Shown: piece after piece, positions 23,901 through 34,330 of the stretch | How the letters are laid out: each line of letters opens with the position of its first letter | Numbering within the stretch: the first letter of the stretch is position 1 | Assembly: GCA_033032175.1 (NCBI GenBank) | Contig: CM065304.1 | Coordinates: 16,554,001-16,618,000 of the forward strand | Reading direction: 5' to 3' | From: Saturnia japonica | Taxonomy: Eukaryota; Arthropoda; Insecta; Lepidoptera; Saturniidae | Length of the DNA stretch: 64,000 nucleotides | The notes under the pieces: model-generated | What the model was told of the DNA's origin: nothing | The model's input: only the letters and a program-made list of their open reading frames with translations | The model's database searches: none | Position numbers and translations under genes: made by a program

Positions 23901-26900
23901 AAAACCAAGTAGTGTGAATCGATCATATTTTCAAATGAATGTTCATAGCTCAGCTACTCACTAAATAATAATATTTATAGTGACTTCGCAATCAAACTTG
24001 AACTCTATAACTGCACATGCAATGTGTATAATGAAATGCTAATAATAACTTAAGATATGAACATCTGGACGCTTCAATTATTACTATCGTTGTTGCATAA
24101 TGCGTCGAGTAGATACTTAGAAATCGCGTATTATTGCTAATTATATGTTATTTGAACTAATTAATAAAGTTCAAACGGCGTCTCAGATCTGCGATGCAAG
24201 ATAGAATTCTCTAGTACTCATGTATATAAATATATGACCCCTGTAATAGATATAAATGTGTTTGATTTAAATTACTAGACAATTTTGTTTTCTGCCTCTG
24301 TATTTATATTTTTTATGAACTACTTTTAACAACCAACAACTTCATTGGCATGGTTTTCGATTTATTGCCACCATAACTAAATGTAATTTACTAATTTGCT
24401 GAAACGACTCGCATGTCACCTATAGTACAATAGTTGTACTAAGACAAAAACCTTCAAGAATGTATACACAACAACTTACCGAAGTTTCATCGCAATCGGG
24501 TTAATAGTATAGGAACACAATGTACACATACGGGTCAAAAAGGGCAAATATTTTTATTTAATTATTGTTTATCTGAAAGTTTTTTTATCATATTTACAAA
24601 ATGGTATATCAGATTAGATTGTGATATCATTTTGATTTTAATAATACATTCTTATAAAATTAATTTCAAACATACAATTAATTATTAAATAAAACTTAAT
24701 CTCAATATAATAAAGCCTTAACTTAAAGTGAATAAGTACCAAACATAGCTTTTAGTTTTTTTTTTTTAGTTTTGTATATCTTCTATGGTATATTATAAGT
24801 CATTATAAGTAAACCTGCTATCTTACATAAAGAAAGGACCAACGTAACTCCTTATCTAATTAAAGTAAAAAAAATCTCACTAACCAAAACAAGAAAAAGT
24901 GTGCAGATCTGCGATAAGAAGCTAGTTCGAAACATAAACGTTGTTTTCCTGTATTCATATATAAACTTAAGAATAACAATAATATATTAATCTAAAAGCT
25001 GCACATTAACGATCTTTTATAAAAGCAATTGAACCTTATACCTTAAATAGAATAAATAAATTATAATTTGACTTTCCAATGATCTTTTCGGGTTGTAATA
25101 TCACTTCCATCAGATATATTGTTATTGACCAACATATTGATAGAAGTGTCAACTGTTATTTGCAAAATAGTTAACATAAATTAAAAAAATATCTAATAAA
25201 TGTCTGTGCATTTTTTCTATTAAATCAATATTTGTAAGGCCGTATCTTTAATCATACATCTTTTCAATGATGTGTTGATTAGAATTGTAGCGGAATAATA
25301 AAAACTCATGTGTATGCTTTTTATTTTGCGCTCATCGGTGGTGATTGCATCATGAGATTTAATCATTCCTCTCGTGGTCAGAGACTCAACAGATATGAAA
25401 TGGATTCGAAATGTTTATGAAATAAAACAAGTTCTCTTCTAAATAAACAAATGGTAGATGGAACAAAAGCTGAGCACATTTGTTAAGAGTTAACGAGAAA
25501 TAAGTAAATATTATTTGAACATCTTTGTGGTTTAAAAATTTAAATATTGAAATAACACGTGATTCAGACTTGAAAAATAGGTTTATTGAATTGCCAGTAG
25601 AATAATAAATGATAAGTTATGACTCGCAATTTTCTCAATGTGAAAAGAAGGACCATTATTAGTAGTGGAATATAAAAACAAAAAGCGGATATAAAAAATT
25701 AAGGTAAGGCATTTAAAATTAAGGCATGAAATACTCCAAAGCTACAATTATAAATGTTATGAGCGTAAGATGCTTGTGAAAACCACAAATAGTGTATACT
25801 TAGAAAAGTCTATGCTAGGTGTGACACAATATTGGGAAATCTACCCTTTCCACTATTTTGTTCTCTAGTGATCTATATAGGTTTTATTTTCACAATAATA
25901 ATTTGCATGTATCAGGCCTCTGCAAGTCTCTAATGCTGATTAAACATAATTATATAGATATGACTTGCGATGAATAATTTAAAGTAGACGAAATTCAAGT
26001 ATGCTAAGCCTTTCTTTTTCATCATAAAGGCTTAGGACCTCACAATTTTGTTTCCCACTACTTCCCTTAGAAGTCCGCTTTGCCATTCGGTTAACACCAA
26101 TTATCAACGAAATCATTATCTTATACGAGCATATATGATGTAGGCAATTCTACATACTTGAAAAAAAAAACTTGTTTAACGCTACTATCAGAGAAAACTA
26201 GATCCTAATAATTTTTGTAATTCGCTATTCCTATTATGTTTTTAACTTTCAACTCATATAATTTATCTTCTATTATTATTTTATTATTGACTTCTATTTG
26301 TGAAAATTATTGAATGACATTCATTGTTATCTTACTGTTTAACTGTAAGTTTTCCAAGTATTTGTTAAATAAAATAAAGTGGTTCTCGGTCGAAAATTAC
26401 TCGTCCACCGGTTGACATTTCTTCAAGAAAAGTGACCAGCCTTTTGTCTTTTAGTTTGTCAAGTCTACGAGTCTGGTTCTCTGTCAATTTATTAAATTTC
26501 GTTTCAAATTTAATAAAAATAGCTATACTTCGCTCATTGAACGATTCTTAACTTATTTATGAAATTATCATCTGCGCATACCCGTATTACAACCTTATTG
26601 CTTGACAACAGAAACAACAGTAATTTAGTCAGTATTTCCTATTTACAACGTGTTCATGCAGTTATAGGTACCTAATAGGTAAATTGACCGTAACTATTGT
26701 ATGCTAATTGTTATTTCATCTAGAAGTACTCATGCATTATGCTATTGAAACACTATATGAGTAGAAATACGTATAATATGAGAACAATTTCTAATTGACC
26801 TTACTTTGATTATTAAGGGTTCTAATTTTATTTGTTCGAAGTTTTTACAGAAATGACTGAGTTAAGATCGTGGCAAGAATATGTCATTGATGCGAAAAAA

Positions 26901-27450
26901 TAAGCAGTGATGGCAAATAAAAAGTAAAGCTCGGCAGAGTTATTTAAGCTAACAGAATACGTAGCGTTCAGTCACTAACCACCCGTAATACACATGTTAT
27001 TGTGTGCATGTATGATTAGTGTCGTGTGTGTGAAATTACTATTGTATGAAGTGACTATTCCTACTTGCATTTGTTTTAGATCCCTTGAAAGGGGCACGAT
27101 TTGTCTTACAATATCATCATTTTTCATAAATAAAAATAAATGAACATCTAGTGTAGAAAAAAAAAACACAAAGGAAAAAATTATAATCCTAAACGTAAGT
27201 ATATTTTAATACTCTGGATTAATATCCATACTATTACATTCTCAATGGCAGTGTCATTGCGTATGGAACAAGGTCACTAAATAATAATATGTATGTTTAT
27301 TTACAAATTTTATTTTATACTTTAACAGATAAATAATGTAAACTCATTTTGTAATTTGTAATAGGTGTTTTAAATTGAGATTATTTTGAACGCGTACTAT
27401 GTCTAGGTGTATCTTATTATATATATTAAATTCAACATTTCCCTGAAGTA
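20931..27450. other. Long AT-rich stretch without recognised genes or elements
   Basis: About 6.5 kb. A GC-rich patch at 21,118-21,335 (runs such as gaggggggc and ggggaggggta) stands out but matches no family I know. A Helitron-like body phrase (acggctggaccgactttt) occurs near 23,493-23,510. I see no ORF with domain-like content, no tRNA and no complete element. It may be intron or intergenic sequence. Confidence 0.45.
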
Positions 27451-28715
27451 TTGGGTCCTTACATATGAAATTAACATTTTATATGGTAAAAGTAAAATGA
27501 AAAAAATATTATGAAATTATACATTTAATCAATCGAAGTATATACCATTATTATCTATGCACTTTCGCCATTTTAAAGGTAGTTCATTGATTCCATTGCT
27601 GAAAAAATTGTGGGGGCAAGAATCAATAAAATCTTTGAAGGCAGTTTGGACAGCCTCATCGGAATTGAATTTATTTTCCTTGCAAGAAATTGTCCAAATT
27701 CCGAATAAAGTGGTAATATGTTGAAGCAATGTCCGAGGAACATGATGGGTTTCGGAGACATTCGCCGCAGTTACTCTAATTTAGCGATCGTCGGTCGTAA
27801 AGTATGGGGTCTAGCGTTGTTCTGAAGCAGCAGTGGGCTTGAGATATTGACCCATTTCGGTTGTTTAACGGCTAGCTTTTCTATCATGGGTTACAATTGT
27901 TGACAATACAGATCTGCCGTTATCTTCTGGACAGGTCTTACGAAGCTGTACTGTATGACATCAGCACTGGTCCACCAAACACTCACCAGTACCTTTTCCT
28001 GAGATGACTTTCGCTTGGGATAGTATTTGGCTTGTTCTCCTGCGTTCAACCACTATGATGAGCGTTTCCGAATGTCGTAAAGAATCGATTTTTAGTCACA
28101 AATAACAATACGATTCAAAATTCCCTCGTTATTGTGACGATTGAGTAATGTAATGCAGAACTCAATAGATTTTTGTTGGCGTGCTTCAGTCAATTCATGC
28201 GGTACCCATTTCCCGAGCTTTTCCACTTTTCCTGTTTGTTTCAAGTGAATAATTTTTTTATCACTCACACCGAAGCCTGCCGCTAACTCTAATGTGGTTT
28301 GCGAATGATCTGCTTCAACGATCACCTTTGATTCTTCATTTTCAACTAGGGTCACCGGCCGTCCACGGGGTTTGTTTCGTAGGTCAAAATTTCCAGAACG
28401 AAAACGTTGGAACCAAAAACGTAACGTGTTTTCTTTTACAGTAGCTTTCCCATACACATAATTAATCTTTCGAGCTGATTCTGCAGCACTGATGCTACAA
28501 TGGAACTTATATTCGTAAATAAGGTGATATTTTAAATGTTCTATTTTGTGAAAAGAACGATGTGAAAGAAAAATAAAATGTGCGAAAACAAATGAATCAC
28601 TAAATGCGAAACACAAATACACAAGCCTAAATTTGGAATTTCTAACCCGACGCCAGATATTTGAGATCAAAGTAACCAGTTCAACAAAACGCTAATTTCA
28701 TATGTAAGGACCTAA
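27451..28715 (-). mobile_element. Mariner element (cecropia-like), complete but dead
   Basis: The ends are inverted over about 30 bp: left 27,451-27,480 (ttgggtccttacatatgaaa...), right 28,686-28,715, whose complement reads ttaggtccttacatatgaaa. TA flanks both sides (27,449-27,450 and 28,716-28,717). Length 1,265 bp, as usual for mariner. The transposase is on the minus strand. Relatives with the same ends lie at 41,477-41,932 and 43,639-43,920. The cecropia-like assignment rests on WVPHELTE and related motifs and is from general knowledge. Confidence 0.9.
27529..28553 (-). pseudogene. Mariner DD34D transposase with ruined catalytic triad
   Basis: The N-terminal helix-turn-helix is clear: IEHLKYHLIYEYKF, SAAESARKINYVYG, TLRFWFQRFRSGNFDL, GRPVTLVENEESK. 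The linker motif KLGKWVPHELTEARQQ follows. The first catalytic Asp is present (RIVICD) but the next codon is a stop, where Glu is expected. The second catalytic site reads LLLQNNARPHT, so Asp is replaced by Asn. The third site, in a shifted frame, reads SSDIASTYYHF, so its Asp is replaced by Tyr. The C terminus is well preserved: FNSDEAVQTAFKDFIDSCP, then NGINELPLKW and CIDNNGIYFD. No normal start codon is evident near the helix-turn-helix. The protein cannot be active. Confidence 0.85.
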
Positions 28716-28717
28716 TA

Positions 28718-29084
28718 TTTTATCAGTTATTTCCTTTATATATTACTACAAAACTTGCAACTTAAATACCACTGACACTCGTATCAATATTACCTACCCT
28801 TTCACAAAATATATGATGTCGATAAACTTATGAAGTTTAATTGAGTCTGTATCAATAAGAATAAGCAGTCGGACGTCTTTTTGTCCGCAAATTTTAAATT
28901 CATATAATAATTAATAAAAAAACGTGAAGAAACGACTGTCGGGCGAGTTTTTTTTTTCGAAACACCACAATGTTGCGAGTCGTTCTAGTTCGATAACACC
29001 TTTTACAGGTTGGGATAAATTTAATATCGTACAGTCGTCACAAAACAATTACCGAAGAACAAAACTTTGCTTTGATTGTTCTGT
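28718..29084. other. AT-rich stretch, no gene seen
   Basis: Nothing recognised. Confidence 0.5.
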
Positions 29085-29240
29085 ATAGCTAGTTTTGAAA
29101 GCTCAGTGGCAGCATGTTCGAACACAGGATTGATTAACGCAATTCGAATACCACAATGAGTTTTAATTTTGGTTGTGGTAAAGTATTTTATAACGTGAGT
29201 TCTCACCCTTAACATCAGGTGAGATTGTGGGTAATGGTTA
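29085..29240 (+). repeat. tRNA-derived SINE (family A), internally deleted copy
   Basis: In plus orientation an A box, AGCTCAGTGG, lies at 29,100-29,109. A B box resembling AATTCGAATACC lies at 29,141-29,152. The next phrase, acaatgag, also follows the B box in the 3.5-kb copy. The copy ends near 29,240 with acatcaggtgagattgtgg, the complement of the 3' end of the 3.5- and 8.6-kb copies, followed by an A-rich run. Only about 155 bp remain of about 450, so the central body has been lost. Confidence 0.6.
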
Positions 29241-29720
29241 AAAAATTAAAGTGAAGACGTGTACTAGAAATATAAAACAAAGTTTTATTGTTGTCGGGAC
29301 GTCATCGTGTCGTACCTTGTAAAGTATCTAAGAGGGTCGACGCCCTACCGAACGCTACGACGATGCTAATTAAAGTATATTTTATTGTTCCCCTAACTAT
29401 TACTATCAATAGCAACATGGCCGCACCGCACGAATGCGGGCAAATAATAATTATAATTGCTTTTTTTATTTTTTTTTATTCAATTTTATTACTGGACGCG
29501 CGACCTTCCCGTTTGTGCGCGTTACATTGTTGCTTTTTATTTGTGTGAGTTTTAATTATACGTATAGTTTTTTTCTTTATTCATTTTGTATTTTAATATG
29601 TATGTACTAGAATTAATATAATTTCATAGTGCTTTGAACGTCGTCTGCGTATGATTTCAGAGCACAAATAATAAATATTTTATGCATTGAAATATGTTTG
29701 TTATTTTTTTTAACTGTACG
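29241..29720. other. Non-coding stretch, GC-richer at 29,290-29,450
   Basis: CpG-containing sequence around 29,297-29,360 and 29,417-29,440 differs from the AT-rich background. I recognise no coding frame or element. Part of it could be promoter-like. Confidence 0.35.
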
Positions 29721-30045
29721 CTAGTTGTGCCACGCGGTTTCACTCATGAAAAATTTCTTTTATCAACTCTCCACCGCGCCGCCTCCAGCGCGTCTCCGTT
29801 TAGTCCACGTTGTTCTCAATACCCGTACTTGCCTACAGCTTGCCAGATTGCTTGAAGTTCGTGGTTACTGCTCTGCTCCTTACAGTTGTAGGATGAAGTC
29901 ATATACCCTATAATCTTTCTTAATAAATAGGCTATAAAATGCAAAAAATATTTTTGAAATAAGTGCACAGTGGTTCCGAAGATTATCCTCCAAATATACA
30001 CAAAAATACAAAAGAAAGAGTACGCTTTATTTATAATATTAAATA
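29721..30045 (-). mobile_element. Helitron-like element
   Basis: In minus orientation the 3' end is CTAG at 29,721-29,724; the base after it is mutated (C instead of T). The next part matches the 48.3-kb copy: gtgccacgcggtttcac, ctctccaccgcgccgcc, then acttgcctacagcttgccag and ctataaaatgc. The far end, ttataatatta near 30,031-30,041, resembles the standard 5' end. Confidence 0.6.
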
Positions 30046-30894
30046 TATATATATTGTATACATTTAAAGGGAAAGAAAATCATCTTCAATCTGGGTCCGG
30101 GTTAATTAGTTGAATTTCAGTCCTTATTTAGTAGCTATGTAGTACATAATCCCTGATTGGCCCCAAATATATAGATTCAAATATTTGAGAATTAACCACA
30201 AACAACTTGCGTTCATTACAGAACGTTTTGTTATATTTCTAGTGAAATCTTCAAACAAATCAAATAACAATGCAACTGTAATAACAGATTACACTATTGT
30301 TATTATGTTCCATTAAAGTAATACTTTTTTTGCATTAATTAATATAAAACCTCACTACTAAGTCATTATATTTTATTTCATATGTAATTATTATTGTGTC
30401 TTTAATTATAGAATAGTGGAAGAATATCTTTACGTCGACAACAAAGAACCAATTAAATTAATTAATGAACAAGGAATTAAATGTATACTAATAACATTTC
30501 AAACTTTAAGTTTCGTATATATATTGTTGTCACTATGCTGCTATTTTTTTATTAATTTCGAGATCACTTTTGCTTGCACTACTTGTAGTATAAAAAAGAG
30601 TAAAAGTTTGCATCTTGTCATTTATTTGAATTAATGACAGCCTGGTGAGGTTATCAAAGTCTCTAATGGCTCCAGGTCCCTTAAGGCTATAGTGTACTGT
30701 GTAGTCAGTAAGAAAAAATAACTCGTCATTTTGTACTCGTATTTCTTGTCTGTAAAGCAAAAAGTCCATTTTATTCTATTCTGTTATTCGTTCATTTAAC
30801 TTTATGGCATCTATGGAGATTATTTTTCTTTTTTATTATTTGATTATTTAAGGCACCTTAAATTCTAGATCTATTTTTCCCTATCTAAAATGAT
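30046..30894. other. AT-rich stretch, no gene seen
   Basis: A 72-codon open frame at 30,416-30,634 shows no family resemblance. Nothing else recognised. Confidence 0.45.
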
Positions 30895-31075
30895 AACGCA
30901 GACCTTAGAAGATCACATTGTCCGTATTTCTGTCCGTGCATCAAGGCCCCTTTTTCTCGATAACGGTTTGAGGTATTTGAAATTAATATCAAATACTAAG
31001 GTCTAGAGTATGCTCTAATACTTCTGTAAAAAAACAAGTTTCTAGATAGGTAAGTCAGAAAATAATTTCTTTCTA
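30895..31075 (-). repeat. Dispersed repeat family R, fragment
   Basis: The complement contains gaccttagtatttgatatta and tttcaa, as in the copies at 37.3-38.05 kb and 53.9-55.2 kb. More wording like the 5' part of such repeats (atctggccagataggccaa) occurs further right near 31,250, so the copy may extend further in degraded form. Confidence 0.5.
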
Positions 31076-32815
31076 ATTCCATTCATTTCTAATTCATTTG
31101 GAATCAATATGGGACAACGTTATCCCAACAAAAACATGCAGTAAACAACGGGCCAGGTCACAATTGAGATGATTTGTCCATAAAAAGTAGTGAAATCTCA
31201 TAAACAGTCAAGTCTAGGAGATGAATATAAAAAACGTGTTATTTAGGCAAAAATCTGGCCAGATAGGCCAATTGTGTGGGTTATGTGCCATCGAAAATAT
31301 AGTAGGAGTTATTGTTACTATTACGTACTTCTGTTTTCTTGAGTTTGTAGCAACAACGGCCAAGTCATATAAAATTCCACAACATAATAAGAATAGGCTC
31401 AGCTTTAGAATTGCTACCGTCGAGTTCAGACTCCAATTTTTTTTTACATTTAGACCACTCTATATTTAGGGTTTATTCATGCAACACAACTAAAATGGCA
31501 ACACTGTGCTTCGAAACCGTTTCTAAACCTTCTAAATTTAAATGTTAAGGTTTTTTTTTAATTCTATTTTCGATTGTCAAAAGTAACGCATTACACACGT
31601 ATACGCTAAGTCTTTCTAATTATTTTCCCTAAATCTGAAGGCTGTACGCACAGGCATTGGCCATAACAAGTCTAAATATAAATATTTGCACTGCTGAAAT
31701 AAATAGTTTTTGAGAAATTGAATTTTTAAATTCTCATGTTTTGTAAATCGGACAAGACAAATGTCACTTCTAAGTTCACTTTTGAATGACAGGTAAAAAA
31801 ATTCGAACATCGTAATATTTTCTATACACTTTCTAATAGTTTTTGAACGATTATTGTGTTATTTACGTCAAATATGACCTACTTTAACATTCTGTGCCGT
31901 TGTTTGTATTGAATGAGATATTATCATTTTCCTTTGTGGTGTTAAAATTGGTCTGGTTAGGTTTGAACTGTGAACATAACGCACAAGCCGAGCGAGTGAA
32001 GCGAGCGGGTTGCGTCCCGGTAGCGGCCAGCAAGTGTCACAAATAAATAATTATTCATTGAAAATTCATATACAATTCCTAGACAGACAGACATAACCTT
32101 GAAATTAAAAAAAATATATCATTAACTATTTGATTCCGCACTTTTTGCTTCAAAGGGAGATTACCTCTGCCCCCCCCCCCCCCCCCCCCCCTTCACAGTA
32201 TCAAATTCAGCGGTGGCGATCCTAAAGTCCAACCTAAGGATTGATTAATCTTATTGTCTTGTGATTCATTTTAAGCTCATACAATTAGGCGCAGTAGATT
32301 CTAAAGAATGGAATTTTATATTTTATTTTATAATTACTACTATTTTATTTAATTTTAATGTCTAATCGAATAAAAGTTATGGAGAATTATTTTTGCCTTA
32401 ATCTGTAAGAGAAAGCTGACTTTATGAGTTTTATTTTTTTATCCCATAAAATCAAAAAGCTCTAGTGCAGTGTGTGGAATATTATATTCTAAAATTCTTT
32501 TATTGAACTAAATTCGTCACATAATTGTAAAATATAATAAGGAAATAGATAATATTATGGTCCAAAGATTTTTTATGTTTAATTTTTAATAAAATATTGT
32601 TTTCACAAACTTGTAATAAGAAGAGAGTGTGTGACGAATGAGCTTGCATATTTTTGACGAGATTTCCGATTCTGGGTTCAATCGAAGAAAGCGTAGGTAC
32701 AACGTAGATCACTAGCAATATCGAGATTGCGTCTGTATTTCGTTATTATTACTATAACTGCTGAAAAGACTTTCACACAAATAATTGCATTAAAAAGGAA
32801 AAAGCACTCGCGCCC
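31076..32815. other. Non-coding stretch with poly-C tract
   Basis: No gene is supported. A block at 31,985-32,035 (gagcgagtgaagcgagcgggt) is GC-rich. The homopolymer at 32,170-32,191 is listed separately. Confidence 0.45.
32170..32191. repeat. Uninterrupted run of 22 C
   Basis: Twenty-two consecutive C in AT-rich DNA. The complementary G-run could form a G-quadruplex. It might also mark a polymorphic or error-prone spot in the assembly. Confidence 0.9.
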
Positions 32816-32880
32816 CCTTTAAATTTCTTCATGCCTCCCTAGTGGAGCGCGCCCTCCACTTTGAAAACCAGTGATCTAGA
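32816..32880 (-). mobile_element. hAT-like terminal fragment
   Basis: The complement starts cactggttttcaaagtggag, followed by ggcgcgctccactagggagg and an aaatttaaagggggcgcg block. This is the style of terminal repeats in some hAT elements (cagtggttctcaaa...). The opposite end could not be identified; the C-rich block at 32.13-32.2 kb is one possibility. Confidence 0.35.
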
Positions 32881-34139
32881 GCACTTACTAAAATAGCTAA
32901 TACTTTTGTTTAGATTTCCACTAGGCAATTTAATTTATCTAGTTTGGTAAAAAGGCCAATTCATTCATGATTAACTGTAGGTAAATATGCAAACTTAGTT
33001 GATAATAAAAAAAATCATAGAATAAATGAATAATTATAATAAAATTGTATAGCAACTATTTCTATTAATTATAAATTATTATTGATAATAACTTTAAGTA
33101 CTGCAACTAATAGTTAATTGAGCAAATGTGAATATAGATTATGCAAAGCTTCAGCATGCATTGGAAATCCCAAATAGTATTTTAATGTCAACAACAAAAT
33201 CAGCTTACATAGAATATGATTCGACATAGAATCATTGCAAATTCAGCTCGAGTTGTATTATAGTGTACTTCATTTTAAATGACCAACTATATAATAAGCA
33301 GCTGTTTCATTCAGTTATTTATTGTTGTAGAAAGTAACTCAACCACAAATCATTTAGTCGTTTTTATATATCGCTAAGCAAACGTATAATAAAACATTCA
33401 AGACAAAGAATTGTATATTTATATACATTTTTTTTATTTATAAGCTGTGCTGTCAACTCCAGTACGCGGGAAAAAAAATTAAAATATATTGCGTTTAATA
33501 AGCGTCCGACGTTTTATAATTTGTACGGCAAAGAAACGTAAATGCAACACTTTTTCTTGGAATTTGATTTACCGTCGCTTTGTTATTATGTTTTATTTTT
33601 TCACGTCTCATATTTAGACTATGGTGAATAGGAATTAAGAAATTTAGTTTGTTAACTGTCTTAATGCATTGCTATATACGAGAAAATAAATCATACTTCT
33701 ACTGACCAACTTTAGTTAAAAAAAAAAAACATTTTTAGAAGGTTTTTGGCTATCGTTGTATTATTACAATCCGAATGTAGGTACTTTTCACTTCTTGTGT
33801 ACACAAGTTAATATTTATTCATATAGAATTCAAAATTATTAATTATATACTTAACGCAAAATTTAATATTATATATTATATTTAATTCTTATTTCAGCTT
33901 TTACTATCAACATAGTTTTACGTGACGACGCGGCGACGCGGTGTTTATCGGTCTATTACTGAGTGATGGACAGACAGTCAAGACGCTAGCCGACTGTGTA
34001 TAGTACCTACAAAATAAATACTAGTGGCATAATTTAGGCGCACCGTGGGGTCGCGTTTTTAAGAAATCGTTATCGTACCGTTGCGAACTTGCGACAAAAA
34101 ATCTTCACGCGATTTTTACATTTGTTTTGACATTTTAGT
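32881..34139. other. AT-rich stretch, no gene seen
   Basis: GC-rich words occur at 33,923-33,945. No gene, RNA or element recognised. Confidence 0.45.
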
Positions 34140-34330
34140 GGACATTTCCCCGATTCACACGAAGCACTTTTCTTCTCCGTTTGTAATACGAACGGCTTTG
34201 GAGTGGAATTCATTCCCGATATCAGTCTTCCCATTTACATGTAATTCGGGAGTGTTTAAGCGAAGACCGAACAAGCATCTGTTGTGTAGTAGTGGTACAT
34301 CGGTGGTCTTTTACCTTCGATTACCATTAA
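34140..34330 (+). pseudogene. LINE C-terminal scrap
   Basis: One open frame reads HTKHFSSPFVIRTALEWNSF, PISVFPFTCNSGVFKRRPNK, then HLL. This matches the general C-terminal motif of Jockey/CR1-like LINE proteins (RTA.EWNSLP..VFP..YN.G.FK). The frame is open from 34,081 to 34,404, but only the middle has family resemblance. No upstream polymerase is found. Confidence 0.5.
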
